41,336 nucleotides of DNA from an uncultured bacterium (GTDB lineage Bacteria; Bacillota; Clostridia; Lachnospirales; Lachnospiraceae), in the NCBI GenBank assembly GCA_947647735.1, contig CANSLJ010000033.1, positions 1 to 41,336 on the forward strand. The letters are read 5' to 3'. Numbering within the stretch: the first letter of the stretch is position 1; each line of letters starts with the position of its first letter. A model generated the notes under the pieces. It was given only the letters and a program-made list of their open reading frames with translations, was not told where the DNA came from and ran no database searches. Both the position numbers and the translations under genes were made by a program. Below, piece by piece: positions 31,714 to 39,423 of the stretch.

Positions 31714-32780
31714 TGGATAAAGTGAAAAAAATTACAAAGATGAAACTGTTCCTGCCGATCTTCAGTATGATCCTTGTGATGATGATCAATGTGATCTATG
31801 ATATCGCCAGCGGGAATGCTCCTTTCAGTTTCTTTACGATCAGTATTAACAATGGCATTTTATACGGACGTCTGATCGATGTATTGAACCGTGGCAGCGA
31901 AGTTGCGATCCTGGCGATCGGTATGACGCTGGTTGTATCAGCTTCCGCAGGTACGGATATCTCGGTGGGTTCCGTTATGAGCTTATCCGGCGGCCTGTGC
32001 TGTATGCTGCTGGCAGGTTACGGTGTGACCAACGTGAGCGAGTATAACGTACCCCTCTGGGTCGGTATGCTGGCAGGTGTTGCGATCGCATGTGTCTGCG
32101 GTCTGTTTAACGGATTTCTTGTGGCATATATGAATATTCAGCCGATGGTGGCAACGTTGATCCTCTGGTCTGCGGGCAGGGCGATAGGGCTGCTGCTCTG
32201 CAACAGTAATATCGTGTATGTGCGTGTGCCTTCCTTCCAGTTCTTTGGAGCATACTGCGGCATTATTCCTACACCGATCATCATTGCAGCGGTCTGTGTT
32301 GTGATCGCTTCGATCATACTGCGTGTGACAGCGCTGGGTACTTATATCCAGAGTGTCGGTATCAATAAAAAAGCTTCCAGAATTTCCGGTTTTAATTCCG
32401 CAAAGATCATCCTGTTATGTTATGTGATCTGCGGCCTGTGCGCAGGTATCTCCGGTCTGGTTGCAACCTGCAGAATCTATTCTGCAGATACAAATAACAT
32501 TGGACTTAACATGGAGCTGGATGCTATCCTTGCAGTGGCACTTGGCGGCAACAGCCTTGGCGGCGGTAAGTTTAATCTTGCCGGTTCCATCATTGGTGCT
32601 TATACCATTCAGGCGATCACAACAACACTGTATGCTCTGGGCGTTTCTTCCGCACAGGCACCGGTATTTAAGGCTATCGTGGTTATCCTGATCGTGGTTA
32701 TCCAGTCGGAGCCCGTGAAAGCTTATTTCAAAAAACTGTCCGCTAAAAAGGCAGCAGCAAAGGAGGCGGTACAGGCATGA
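31713..32780 (+). CDS. ytfT: sugar ABC transporter permease (YtfT-like)
   Basis: This 355-aa BPD_transp_2 permease has about nine or ten hydrophobic segments. It has the family's GTDISVGSVMSLSG motif after the second segment and a GGNSLGGGKFNLAGSIIGA motif near the end. It starts on the last base of the ATPase stop codon and overlaps the second permease by four bases, so the three products are made together. With the YjfF-like protein it forms the membrane channel of the importer. The C-terminus is Lys/Ala-rich and cytoplasmic. Confidence 0.93.
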   Translation: MDKVKKITKMKLFLPIFSMILVMMINVIYDIASGNAPFSFFTISINNGILYGRLIDVLNRGSEVAILAIGMTLVVSASAGTDISVGSVMSLSGGLCCMLLAGYGVTNVSEYNVPLWVGMLAGVAIACVCGLFNGFLVAYMNIQPMVATLILWSAGRAIGLLLCNSNIVYVRVPSFQFFGAYCGIIPTPIIIAAVCVVIASIILRVTALGTYIQSVGINKKASRISGFNSAKIILLCYVICGLCAGISGLVATCRIYSADTNNIGLNMELDAILAVALGGNSLGGGKFNLAGSIIGAYTIQAITTTLYALGVSSAQAPVFKAIVVILIVVIQSEPVKAYFKKLSAKKAAAKEAVQA

Positions 32781-33796
32781 AAAAATTAAAACTCGGCAGC
32801 AATAATATATTACTTGCTATTACGGTAGCACTGTTTGTCATCATGTATCTGGGCGGCTGTATCATTTATGCAGACAAAGGTTTTACGCACTTTCAGACAT
32901 TCCTGAATGTATTGATCAATAACGCGGGCCTGATCGCTGTTGCAGCCGGCATGACCTGTGTGATGCTGACAGGCGGCATTGATATTTCCGTAGGTTCCCT
33001 GATCGCTATGGACTGCATGTTTCTGGCGGTCGGCATGGAAACCTGGGGCATGAAGAGCCCGGTGCTTATGGTCATGGTACTGATCATCGGTATCGTATTC
33101 GGACTGGTACAGGGATTCTGTGTGGCTTATCTGGAGATTCAGCCCTTTATCGTAACAATGGCGGGCATGTTCTTTGCCAGAGGTATGACGGCGGTGATCT
33201 GTAAGGATCAGGTAAGTATCGTTTCGGATAAACTGTTTACGGCGATCTCCAATGCGAAGATCAATATCCCCTTCGGCGGATATGAAAATAAAAAGGGCAT
33301 TTATCAGACTCCCTTTATCCGGCCCACTGTTGTGGTGGCGCTCCTTGTGGTGGTGCTTGTTTATCTGATGCTGAAATATACAAAATTCGGCAGAAGCATT
33401 TATGCTGTGGGCGGCAACCAGGTATCGGCAACATTGATGGGGCTTAATGTCCGGAAGACAAAATTACTGACTTATACATTGAGCAGTTTCCTGACCTCTA
33501 TCGGCGGTATCTGCTATTGCTTAAATACGATGTGCGGTACGACGACACAGGCGACAGGCCTTGAAATGGACGCGATCTCATCCTCGGTCATCGGCGGAAC
33601 GCTGCTGACAGGCGGTGTGGGCAATGTTCTTGGCTCGCTGGTGGGCGTTATGATCAACGGCACGATCTCAACCCTGGTAAAATCCAACGGTAAGCTGGTG
33701 AGTTCCTGGGCAAACATTATTACGGCTATCCTGTTATGTTTCTTTATTCTTCTGCAGGCAGTCTTTGCCAAGATTAAAGAAAGCAAAAAAGCATAA
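32777..33796 (+). CDS. yjfF: sugar ABC transporter permease (YjfF-like)
   Basis: This 339-aa second BPD_transp_2 permease carries GGIDISVGSLIAMDC and, later, GGTLLTGGVGNVLGSLVG. It matches YjfF more than YtfT in its early IQPFIVTMAGMFFARGMTAV stretch. A pair of different permeases (YtfT plus YjfF) is the hallmark of the galactofuranose-type transporter and argues against ribose or xylose importers, which use one. The start overlaps the previous stop (ATGA). It is the last gene of the operon and is followed by a terminator. Confidence 0.93.
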   Translation: MKKLKLGSNNILLAITVALFVIMYLGGCIIYADKGFTHFQTFLNVLINNAGLIAVAAGMTCVMLTGGIDISVGSLIAMDCMFLAVGMETWGMKSPVLMVMVLIIGIVFGLVQGFCVAYLEIQPFIVTMAGMFFARGMTAVICKDQVSIVSDKLFTAISNAKINIPFGGYENKKGIYQTPFIRPTVVVALLVVVLVYLMLKYTKFGRSIYAVGGNQVSATLMGLNVRKTKLLTYTLSSFLTSIGGICYCLNTMCGTTTQATGLEMDAISSSVIGGTLLTGGVGNVLGSLVGVMINGTISTLVKSNGKLVSSWANIITAILLCFFILLQAVFAKIKESKKA

Positions 33797-33822
33797 AAGT
33801 GACAGCAAACATTATTTTCCTG

Positions 33823-33852
33823 TAGGGACCTGCTTTTTCACGGGCAGGTCCT
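33823..33852 (+). terminator. terminator of the ABC transporter operon
   Basis: AGGGACCTGC (33823-33832) pairs with GCAGGTCCTT (33843-33852). The T-tract is poor but the stem is strong and no gene follows for 180 nt. Confidence 0.65.
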
Positions 33853-33919
33853 TACTATACCGTTTAAAATACCGGGGATGAACAAAGGCGTAAAAAAGTC
33901 TGAAAAATCAATAAAATCC

Positions 33920-33948
33920 TTGACAAACAAGGGAAAAACCACTATAAA
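33920..33948 (+). promoter_or_regulatory. strong promoter of hup
   Basis: A consensus TTGACA (33920-33925) and TATAAA (33943-33948) have a 17-bp spacer, with a leader of about 80 nt. Confidence 0.8.
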
Positions 33949-34034
33949 TATGTAGAGACGTTTTTTCCGCGTTAAATACGGAATATCAGGAAAAAATTTC
34001 AGAAACCAATCGATGTTTTATAGGAGGATTTAAA

Positions 34035-34310
34035 ATGAACAAAATGGAGTTAGTTACAGCAATTGCTGATCAGGCTGAAATTTCCAAAAAGGATGCCGAG
34101 AAAGCTTTAAAGGCTTTCACAGACGTAGTTGCTGATGAATTAAAGAAGGGCGGAAAGGTTCAGCTGGTAGGCTTTGGTACTTTTGAGGTATCCGAGAGAG
34201 CTGCAAGAGAAGGCCGTAACCCTCAGACGGGTAAAGTGATGAACATCCCTGCATCCAAAGCACCGAAGTTCAAAGCAGGCAAGGCATTAAAGGATATGCT
34301 GAACGCTTAA
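34035..34310 (+). CDS. hup: HU-type DNA-binding protein
   Basis: This 91-aa nucleoid protein bends and compacts DNA as a dimer. It has the full HU signature: MNKMELVTAIADQAEISKKDAEKAL helices, the GFGTFEVSERAAREGRNPQTGK hinge and beta-arm, and the C-terminal FKAGKALKDMLNA. The strong promoter and the AGGAGG-type site fit an abundant protein. It is followed by its own terminator and leads the rqcP-yabP-yabQ-divIC cluster, a gene order common in Clostridia. Confidence 0.98.
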   Translation: MNKMELVTAIADQAEISKKDAEKALKAFTDVVADELKKGGKVQLVGFGTFEVSERAAREGRNPQTGKVMNIPASKAPKFKAGKALKDMLNA

Positions 34311-34336
34311 ACTGGCGGACAGGCTATAGAGCACAG

Positions 34337-34371
34337 GCCCGGGCATCAATGTCCGGGCTTTTGGTTTTTCA
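34337..34371 (+). terminator. terminator of hup
   Basis: GCCCGGGCA (34337-34345) pairs with TGTCCGGGC (34350-34358, one G-T pair), followed by TTTTGGTTTTT. It is strong and close to the rqcP ribosome binding site, so rqcP transcription relies on read-through or a promoter I do not see. Confidence 0.85.
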
Positions 34372-34383
34372 GGGAGGTATATG

Positions 34384-34623
34384 ATGAGACTGGATAAATA
34401 TTTAAAAGTGTCACGGCTTATTAAAAGGCGTACAGTGGCGAATGAAGCCTGTGATGCGGGCAGAGTGCTGATCAATGAAAAACCGGCGAAAGCCGGGACT
34501 GCCGTAAAGGTGGGAGATATCATTACGATTCAGTTCGGTTCTAAAGAGGTTAAGGTTGAAGTGCTGGATGTGGCAGAGGTTGTGCGCAAGGAAGAGGCAA
34601 AAGAAATGTACCGCTATCTGTAA
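34384..34623 (+). CDS. rqcP: S4-domain RNA-binding protein RqcP (YabO)
   Basis: This 79-aa protein is a single S4 domain (MRLDKYLKVSRLIKRRTVANEA...RVLINEKPAKA). RqcP works with RqcH on stalled 50S ribosomal subunits, helping add alanine tails to unfinished chains (ribosome quality control). Two adjacent ATGs are available; the spacing from GGAGG (34373-34377) and the family's usual start favour the second, at 34384. It precedes yabP, yabQ and divIC as in Bacillus and many Clostridia. Confidence 0.92.
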   Translation: MRLDKYLKVSRLIKRRTVANEACDAGRVLINEKPAKAGTAVKVGDIITIQFGSKEVKVEVLDVAEVVRKEEAKEMYRYL

Positions 34624-34710
34624 CGATCCGAAAGTATTTTAAAACAGAGAAGATTTTGGCATCAGATGGACGTCCCGTTCATATATTTTATTAGTAGAGG
34701 AGGAAACGGG

Positions 34711-35055
34711 ATGGAAGATTTGAGCGGCATCTATAACAATAGCGGCAATAATGGAAGTAACCGCGTCGGCGGTTATAATAAGACACAGCTGCGGGCGCAT
34801 AAGATCGTGTTAAACGGCAGGAAAACCTGTACTATTACAGGTGTAAACGATGTGCTCTCCTTTGATATTAATGAGGTTCTGCTGGAGACGGAGCAGGGCA
34901 TGCTGATGATCAAGGGAACGGAGCTCCATGTCAGCAGGCTTTCGCTGGACAAGGGCGAAGTAGATGTGGATGGCAGCGTGGATTCGCTGACCTATTCTGA
35001 TACAACAGGCGCCAGAGAGAAAACGGAATCCTTTTTCTCCAGATTATTTCAGTAG
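34711..35055 (+). CDS. yabP: sporulation protein YabP
   Basis: This 114-aa member of the YabP/YqfC family is needed for spore development through the mother-cell programme. It shows the family core: H-K-I-V-LNGRKTCTITGVNDVLSFDINEVLLET, then GMLMIKGTELHVSRLSLDKGEVDVDG. The N-terminus is Asn/Gly-rich. A longer frame opens at 34666, but GAGGAGGAAACGGG before ATG 34711 marks the start. It is followed by yabQ. I found no clear sigma-E promoter directly upstream. Confidence 0.9.
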   Translation: MEDLSGIYNNSGNNGSNRVGGYNKTQLRAHKIVLNGRKTCTITGVNDVLSFDINEVLLETEQGMLMIKGTELHVSRLSLDKGEVDVDGSVDSLTYSDTTGAREKTESFFSRLFQ

Positions 35056-35084
35056 AGAAAAAGGGGAAAAAGAGGAATGCCGTT

Positions 35085-35597
35085 ATGAGTGAACTGGTGG
35101 TTACGGAGTTTGTACTGTTTCTGTATGCAGCTTATCTTGGTATTGAGATGGCGTTCGTTTATGACCTGCTCCGCATTTTCAGGCGGGTGGTAGGGCATAA
35201 CAGGCTTGCGATGGCCTTTGAGGATTTTCTGTACTGGCTCTGGGCGGGGATCAAGGTGTTTCTGATGCTTTATGAATACCATAACGGCAGCCTTCGTTTT
35301 TATACGATACTGGGCGTCTGCTGCGGTATTTTTCTTTATACGGTTTCGATCGGCGCATTTTTTGTGAAGTACAGTGCGAAGGTGCTGAACAAAACCAAGG
35401 CGGGCGCTTTTAAGGCGGCGGAAAAAGCCGGAAAAAAGGCGGAAGGGGTTCTGGAAAAGCCGAAGAAGGCTGCGGCTTCAAAGCTTTATGCTTTAAAGGT
35501 ACTCTGCGGCAGAAAGTGCAGGCATTTGGGAAGGTTCTTAAAAAAGAAGTTGACGGTGTTTCGGAAAATGATTAGAATATTATTATGTAAGCATTGA
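35085..35597 (+). CDS. yabQ: spore cortex protein YabQ
   Basis: This 170-aa membrane protein with about three hydrophobic segments (roughly 5-27, 43-62, 69-90) belongs to the YabQ family, which in Bacillus sits in the outer forespore membranes and is required for cortex formation. The N-terminal YDLLRIFRRVVGHNRLAMAFEDFLYWLWAGI is typical. The C-terminal half is very basic, with Lys/Ala-rich repeats (KAAEKAGKKAEG, KPKKAAASK) and cytoplasmic. It lies 29 nt after yabP and 30 nt before divIC. Confidence 0.88.
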   Translation: MSELVVTEFVLFLYAAYLGIEMAFVYDLLRIFRRVVGHNRLAMAFEDFLYWLWAGIKVFLMLYEYHNGSLRFYTILGVCCGIFLYTVSIGAFFVKYSAKVLNKTKAGAFKAAEKAGKKAEGVLEKPKKAAASKLYALKVLCGRKCRHLGRFLKKKLTVFRKMIRILLCKH

Positions 35598-35627
35598 CGG
35601 CCGGTATATACGGAAGGAGGCCAGGGG

Positions 35628-35939
35628 ATGGCACGCAGAAGAGTTGCATATCAGAAACAAAAACAGAATAAATTTGCCATGCTGCTGGTTACGCTGGTGC
35701 TGTTCATGCTGATCGTTGTGGTGAATATCAGAAAGGGAGAGCTCCGTGAGAAGCAGGCGGCATATGCGGTAAAGCAGGAGGAGCTGCAGGCGAAGATCGA
35801 TCAGGAGGAAGCGAGAGCGGAAGAGATCAGGGAGTATGAGAAATATACGCAGACTCAGAAATATATTGAAGATATGGCAAAAGAGAAGCTGGGGCTTGTG
35901 TATGAAGATGAGATTGTTTTTAAGACGGAAGGAGAGTAA
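35628..35939 (+). CDS. divIC: septum formation initiator DivIC/FtsB family
   Basis: This 103-aa bitopic division protein has a basic cytoplasmic N-terminus, one membrane segment (about 17-35) and an extracellular coiled coil (about 38-80) followed by KYIEDMAKEKLGLVYEDEIVF, the conserved end of the family. It works with FtsL and DivIB in the divisome. The ribosome binding site GGAAGGAGG precedes ATG. The unit ends at the hairpin at 35938. Confidence 0.92.
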   Translation: MARRRVAYQKQKQNKFAMLLVTLVLFMLIVVVNIRKGELREKQAAYAVKQEELQAKIDQEEARAEEIREYEKYTQTQKYIEDMAKEKLGLVYEDEIVFKTEGE

Positions 35940-35966
35940 GCTGTTCGGAGACGGACAGCTTTTTTC
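35938..35966 (+). terminator. terminator of divIC
   Basis: AAGCTGTTC (from 35938) pairs with GGACAGCTT (ending near 35962, one T-G pair), then TTTTC. The stem overlaps the stop codon. It isolates spoIIE from the upstream genes. Confidence 0.8.
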
Positions 35967-36019
35967 GTGGTTTGAGATCCGGGTTCATAATATCCTGCAG
36001 GAGGTTCCGGTGCGCATCC

Positions 36020-36086
36020 TGTCGAAAAAAACTTGGATTTACGGGTGCGATTTTGACAAACATCGTGGGTTTTTTGTGTCTATAAT
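36020..36086 (+). promoter_or_regulatory. Spo0A-type promoter of spoIIE
   Basis: A consensus TTGACA (36053-36058) and consensus TATAAT (36081-36086) are separated by 22 bp, far longer than the usual 17. This is the abnormal spacing of Spo0A-activated sigma-A promoters such as spoIIG (22) and spoIIE (21) of Bacillus subtilis. A perfect 0A-box TGTCGAA lies at 36020-36026, and a one-mismatch box TGACAAA (36054-36060) overlaps the -35. Confidence 0.8.
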
Positions 36087-36119
36087 CATCACACCGGATT
36101 TGTGGAAGGAGTGATGATC

Positions 36120-37298
36120 ATGGAGACAACGATAATACAGGATTATGAAAGGCAGAGGCTGTTGGAATATGCGGATTCATTCCGGGAGCTGGCGGATTCC
36201 TTTCAGAATTTCAAGACAGAAGAGGAAAATGAAAAGATCATGCAGGCGGAAGGGACAAGAGGGGTTATCTTCTGGGAGAGGCAGTTATCGGAGCAGCGTT
36301 CGGTATTTGCCGGACAGTTACAGGAAATGTCGCGGATGCTTTTCGATATTGCAAGCCAGGAGAGAAGCGTGGAGAAGATCAGCGAGAAGAAATACCGCCA
36401 GCTTGTGCGGGAGATGAAATCGGAAGGGATCCTTGTGGGAGATCTTTTTTACATACGGGCAGGGGACGGGCACAGAAGGTACAGCATACAGATGAGGACG
36501 GTAAAATCTGTCAGCGTCTCTTCGGAGGATGTGGCGGGGCTTTTGTCGGTGCTTTTGGACATGCGCATCGTGCCTCACAGGAACTGTGCCTTTTTCCTGT
36601 CACAGGAGTGGGGGACATATCTATTTCAGGAGGAGCCTTCCTTTCATGTGCTGACCGGAAGCGCAAAAGCGATCAAGCAGTCGGAGGCGGTGTCCGGGGA
36701 TTGCTTTGAGAGCTTTGAATATGGGGAGGGCAGTGTGGCTATCCTGATGTCAGACGGTATGGGCGCCGGGGAAAGTGCTTTAAAGAGCAGTTCCATGGTG
36801 GTGGATCTGATGCAGCGGTTTCTGGAGGCGGGTTTTTCCGTGGAAGCTGCCATGAGGCTGGTCAATGGCGTGCTTTTGACGAGCGGCACCAGCCAGAATA
36901 CCTCCACGATAGATTGTTGTAATATTGATCTGTATCAGGGACTCTGTCATTTCTGTAAAGTGGGGGCGGCGCCGTCCTATTTGAAGCGGGGAAATCTGGT
37001 GGAGCAGATCTCATCCAGAAATCTTCCGCTGGGGCTGGTGGAGGAGCCGGAGAGTGAGTCGGTGACCAGGTATCTGGAGGACGGAGATTATATCATCCTG
37101 TTGTCGGACGGGGTGGCGGATGCCATGAATCAGGGCATCGGGGAAGCGGCGCTGCCGGAGATCATCAGCCGTTTCCAGACGAGGAATCCCAGTGAGCTGG
37201 CGAATGATATTCTGGGATATGTACTGAGCCAGTGTAAGGGGGATATACGGGATGATATGACGGTGCTGGTGACCGGGTTTTGGGAGAGGGCACGTTAG
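36120..37298 (+). CDS. spoIIE: short SpoIIE-type PP2C phosphatase without membrane domain
   Basis: This 392-aa protein corresponds to the cytoplasmic part of SpoIIE: a helical regulatory region (about 1-190) followed by a PP2C/SpoIIE phosphatase domain (about 195-390) with metal-binding aspartates in ILMSDGMGAGESA and IILLSDGVADAM and near RDDMTVLV. SpoIIE dephosphorylates SpoIIAA to free sigma-F in the forespore. Bacillus SpoIIE is about 827 aa with ten membrane segments; none is present here and no upstream coding remnant is seen. Three in-frame starts exist, and GGAAGGAG favours ATG 36120. Position between divIC and tilS and the Spo0A-type promoter support a true SpoIIE role. Confidence 0.88.
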   Translation: METTIIQDYERQRLLEYADSFRELADSFQNFKTEEENEKIMQAEGTRGVIFWERQLSEQRSVFAGQLQEMSRMLFDIASQERSVEKISEKKYRQLVREMKSEGILVGDLFYIRAGDGHRRYSIQMRTVKSVSVSSEDVAGLLSVLLDMRIVPHRNCAFFLSQEWGTYLFQEEPSFHVLTGSAKAIKQSEAVSGDCFESFEYGEGSVAILMSDGMGAGESALKSSSMVVDLMQRFLEAGFSVEAAMRLVNGVLLTSGTSQNTSTIDCCNIDLYQGLCHFCKVGAAPSYLKRGNLVEQISSRNLPLGLVEEPESESVTRYLEDGDYIILLSDGVADAMNQGIGEAALPEIISRFQTRNPSELANDILGYVLSQCKGDIRDDMTVLVTGFWERAR

Positions 37299-37396
37299 TA
37301 GGTTGTACGATTGTGGTGGTTCCGCCAAGCCGTCGATTGTGGATAAGCGGATAGGAAAAGCTTGATTTTTCAAGGAGTATACTATAGAGTAGAGGA

Positions 37397-38848
37397 ATGA
37401 GCGCGAGTAAAAAGATAAGGGATTTTATACAAAAAGAGGGATTGATTGAAGAAGGTGACAGAATTCTTCTCGGCTTATCGGGCGGAGCGGATTCGGTTTG
37501 TCTGTTTTATGTGCTTTTAGGGCTTCGGGAGGAGCTCGGGTTTGAGCTGAGGGCGGTTCATGTGCATCATGGGATCCGCGGGGAGGCGGATGAGGATGCT
37601 GCCTATGTGGAGAGGCTCTGTGAGGAAGAGGGCGTGTTCTGTTATGTGTTTCGGGAGGATGTGCCGGGGTTTGCGAAGGAGCAGGGGCTGAGCGAGGAGG
37701 AGGCCGGGCGGATTCTGAGATATCGGGATTTTCAGGAATGTCTGGAAAACTGGGAGACAGAGGCGGAATATACATGCCGGTATAAGATCGCCACGGCGCA
37801 TCACGAAAACGATCAGGCGGAGACGGTTCTGTTTCAGCTTTTCAGGGGGTGCGGGCTTTCGGGGCTGCGGGGGATCCTGCCGGAGAGGGGAAATATCATC
37901 CGGCCGCTGCTCTGTCTTTCCAGAGAGGAGATTGAGGGATATTTAAGGGAAAAGGGTATTTTCTGGTGTGAGGATAAGACCAATGCATCGGAGGAGTATA
38001 GCAGGAATAAGATTCGGCATCGGATCCTGCCGTATGTGGAGGCGGAACTTTCAAAGGGAGCAGCCGCTCATATCGGGAAAACCGCCCAGATCGTGCGGGA
38101 GGCTGAAAGGTATATCAGGAGGCAGACGGAGGCGGTTTACCGGAGGGTTGCGGCGGAGCAGGATGAAAGCCTTGTTTTTGATATCACGCTTTTGCTGAAG
38201 GAGGATATTTTTTTACAAAAGCAGCTTATTTTGTACGGGCTTGAGCGGGTGTCAGCGGCGCGGAAGGATATCGGGGCGGTGCATGTGGAGGATATCCTGA
38301 GACTGGTGCGGAAGCAGGGGAACGGAGAGCTTGACCTGCCGGGCAGGGTGCAGGTGAGAAAGGTTTATCAGAGGCTGCTGATCGCCCGGGAAGGGCGGGG
38401 AGATGAGAGAGGCTCCATGCCGGAGTGCCCTTTGGAAGGATTTTTATATGGGGAGAGGGAGCCTTTGTTTGAGTCGGAACTGATCGATCTTTCAGACGGG
38501 AAAGCCGTAAGGATGCGTTTCGGGATTCGGGATATTTCAGAAATCATGGGATGTATTCCCGAAAAAACGTATACGAAATGGTTTGATTATGATAAAATAG
38601 AAACAGTGTTCTCATTCAGACACCGGGAGGGCGGAGACTATCTGACGATAGATAACGGGATGAAGCGTAAGAGTTTTCGGCGTTATCTGATAGAGAAGAA
38701 GGTTCCGGTTTCCTGCAGGGACCGCATCTGGCTTTTGACGGACGGGCCGCATGTGATGTGGGTGCCGGGCGGAAGGATGAGCAGCTATTATAGGATAACA
38801 GAACAGACAAAAACCATCTTGCAGATAAGGATCTGCACGGAAGAGTAA
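37397..38848 (+). CDS. tilS: tRNA(Ile)-lysidine synthase
   Basis: This 483-aa enzyme attaches lysine to C34 of the CAU anticodon tRNA so that it reads AUA as isoleucine; it is essential. The N-type PP-loop is SGGADS (28-33), followed by VHVHHGIRGEADEDAAYVE and the ATAHHENDQAETVLFQLFRG motif that positions ATP and tRNA. The C-terminal TilS domain carries the VPVSCRDRIWLL stretch. The ribosome binding site is short (GAGG close to ATG). hpt follows after 13 nt, so tilS-hpt-ftsH are likely cotranscribed. Confidence 0.96.
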   Translation: MSASKKIRDFIQKEGLIEEGDRILLGLSGGADSVCLFYVLLGLREELGFELRAVHVHHGIRGEADEDAAYVERLCEEEGVFCYVFREDVPGFAKEQGLSEEEAGRILRYRDFQECLENWETEAEYTCRYKIATAHHENDQAETVLFQLFRGCGLSGLRGILPERGNIIRPLLCLSREEIEGYLREKGIFWCEDKTNASEEYSRNKIRHRILPYVEAELSKGAAAHIGKTAQIVREAERYIRRQTEAVYRRVAAEQDESLVFDITLLLKEDIFLQKQLILYGLERVSAARKDIGAVHVEDILRLVRKQGNGELDLPGRVQVRKVYQRLLIAREGRGDERGSMPECPLEGFLYGEREPLFESELIDLSDGKAVRMRFGIRDISEIMGCIPEKTYTKWFDYDKIETVFSFRHREGGDYLTIDNGMKRKSFRRYLIEKKVPVSCRDRIWLLTDGPHVMWVPGGRMSSYYRITEQTKTILQIRICTEE

Positions 38849-38861
38849 CGGAGGAGGAAAC

Positions 38862-39386
38862 ATGGCGGAACATGTAAGGGTTTTACTGAAGGAAGAAGAT
38901 GTTGACAGGCGGATACAGGAGATCGGTGATCAGATCAGCAAAGATTATGAAGGAAAACAGGTACATCTTATCTGTGTACTAAAGGGCGGAGCTTTTTTCA
39001 TGTGCGAACTGGCAAAGCGCATCACGGTGCCGGTATCTCTTGACTTTATGTCGGTATCCAGCTATGGCAGCGCTACGAAGTCCAGCGGCGTGGTAAAGAT
39101 CGTGAAGGATCTGGACGAGCCTTTAAAGGACAAGGATGTGCTTGTGGTGGAGGATATTGTGGATTCCGGCAGAACGCTGAGTTATCTTCTGGAGATGCTG
39201 AAGGACAGAGGCCCGAAGAGCATAAAGCTCTGCACATTACTGGACAAGCCTGAAAGAAGGGTAGTGGATGTGGATGTGGACTATACCTGTTTTCAGATCC
39301 CTGACGAGTTTGTCGTGGGTTACGGACTGGATTACGACCAGAGATACAGGAATCTGCCCTACATAGGCGTGGTGGAATTTGACTGA
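38862..39386 (+). CDS. hpt: hypoxanthine phosphoribosyltransferase
   Basis: This 174-aa purine salvage enzyme makes IMP or GMP from hypoxanthine or guanine and PRPP. The PRPP motif VVEDIVDSGRT lies at residues 95-105. Other family pieces are VLKGGAFFMCELAKRI and FVVGYGLDYDQRYRNLPYIGVV at the C-terminus. It sits between tilS and ftsH as in Bacillus. Hypoxanthine is also the base released from inosine, the product expected from the deaminase/hydrolase pair at 1240-3921. Confidence 0.97.
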   Translation: MAEHVRVLLKEEDVDRRIQEIGDQISKDYEGKQVHLICVLKGGAFFMCELAKRITVPVSLDFMSVSSYGSATKSSGVVKIVKDLDEPLKDKDVLVVEDIVDSGRTLSYLLEMLKDRGPKSIKLCTLLDKPERRVVDVDVDYTCFQIPDEFVVGYGLDYDQRYRNLPYIGVVEFD

Positions 39387-39423
39387 AAAAGCCTGTTATA
39401 AAAGAAAAAAGGAGTAATAAATT

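Noticed and set aside
34624-34710. Sigma-E promoter for yabP
   Set aside because: CATATATT at 34680-34687 resembles a sigma-E -10, but no matching -35 lies 13-15 bp upstream.
35940-36114. Open frame bridging divIC and spoIIE, possibly a remnant of the SpoIIE membrane domain
   Set aside because: The translation is not hydrophobic and the stretch is explained by a terminator and the Spo0A-type promoter.
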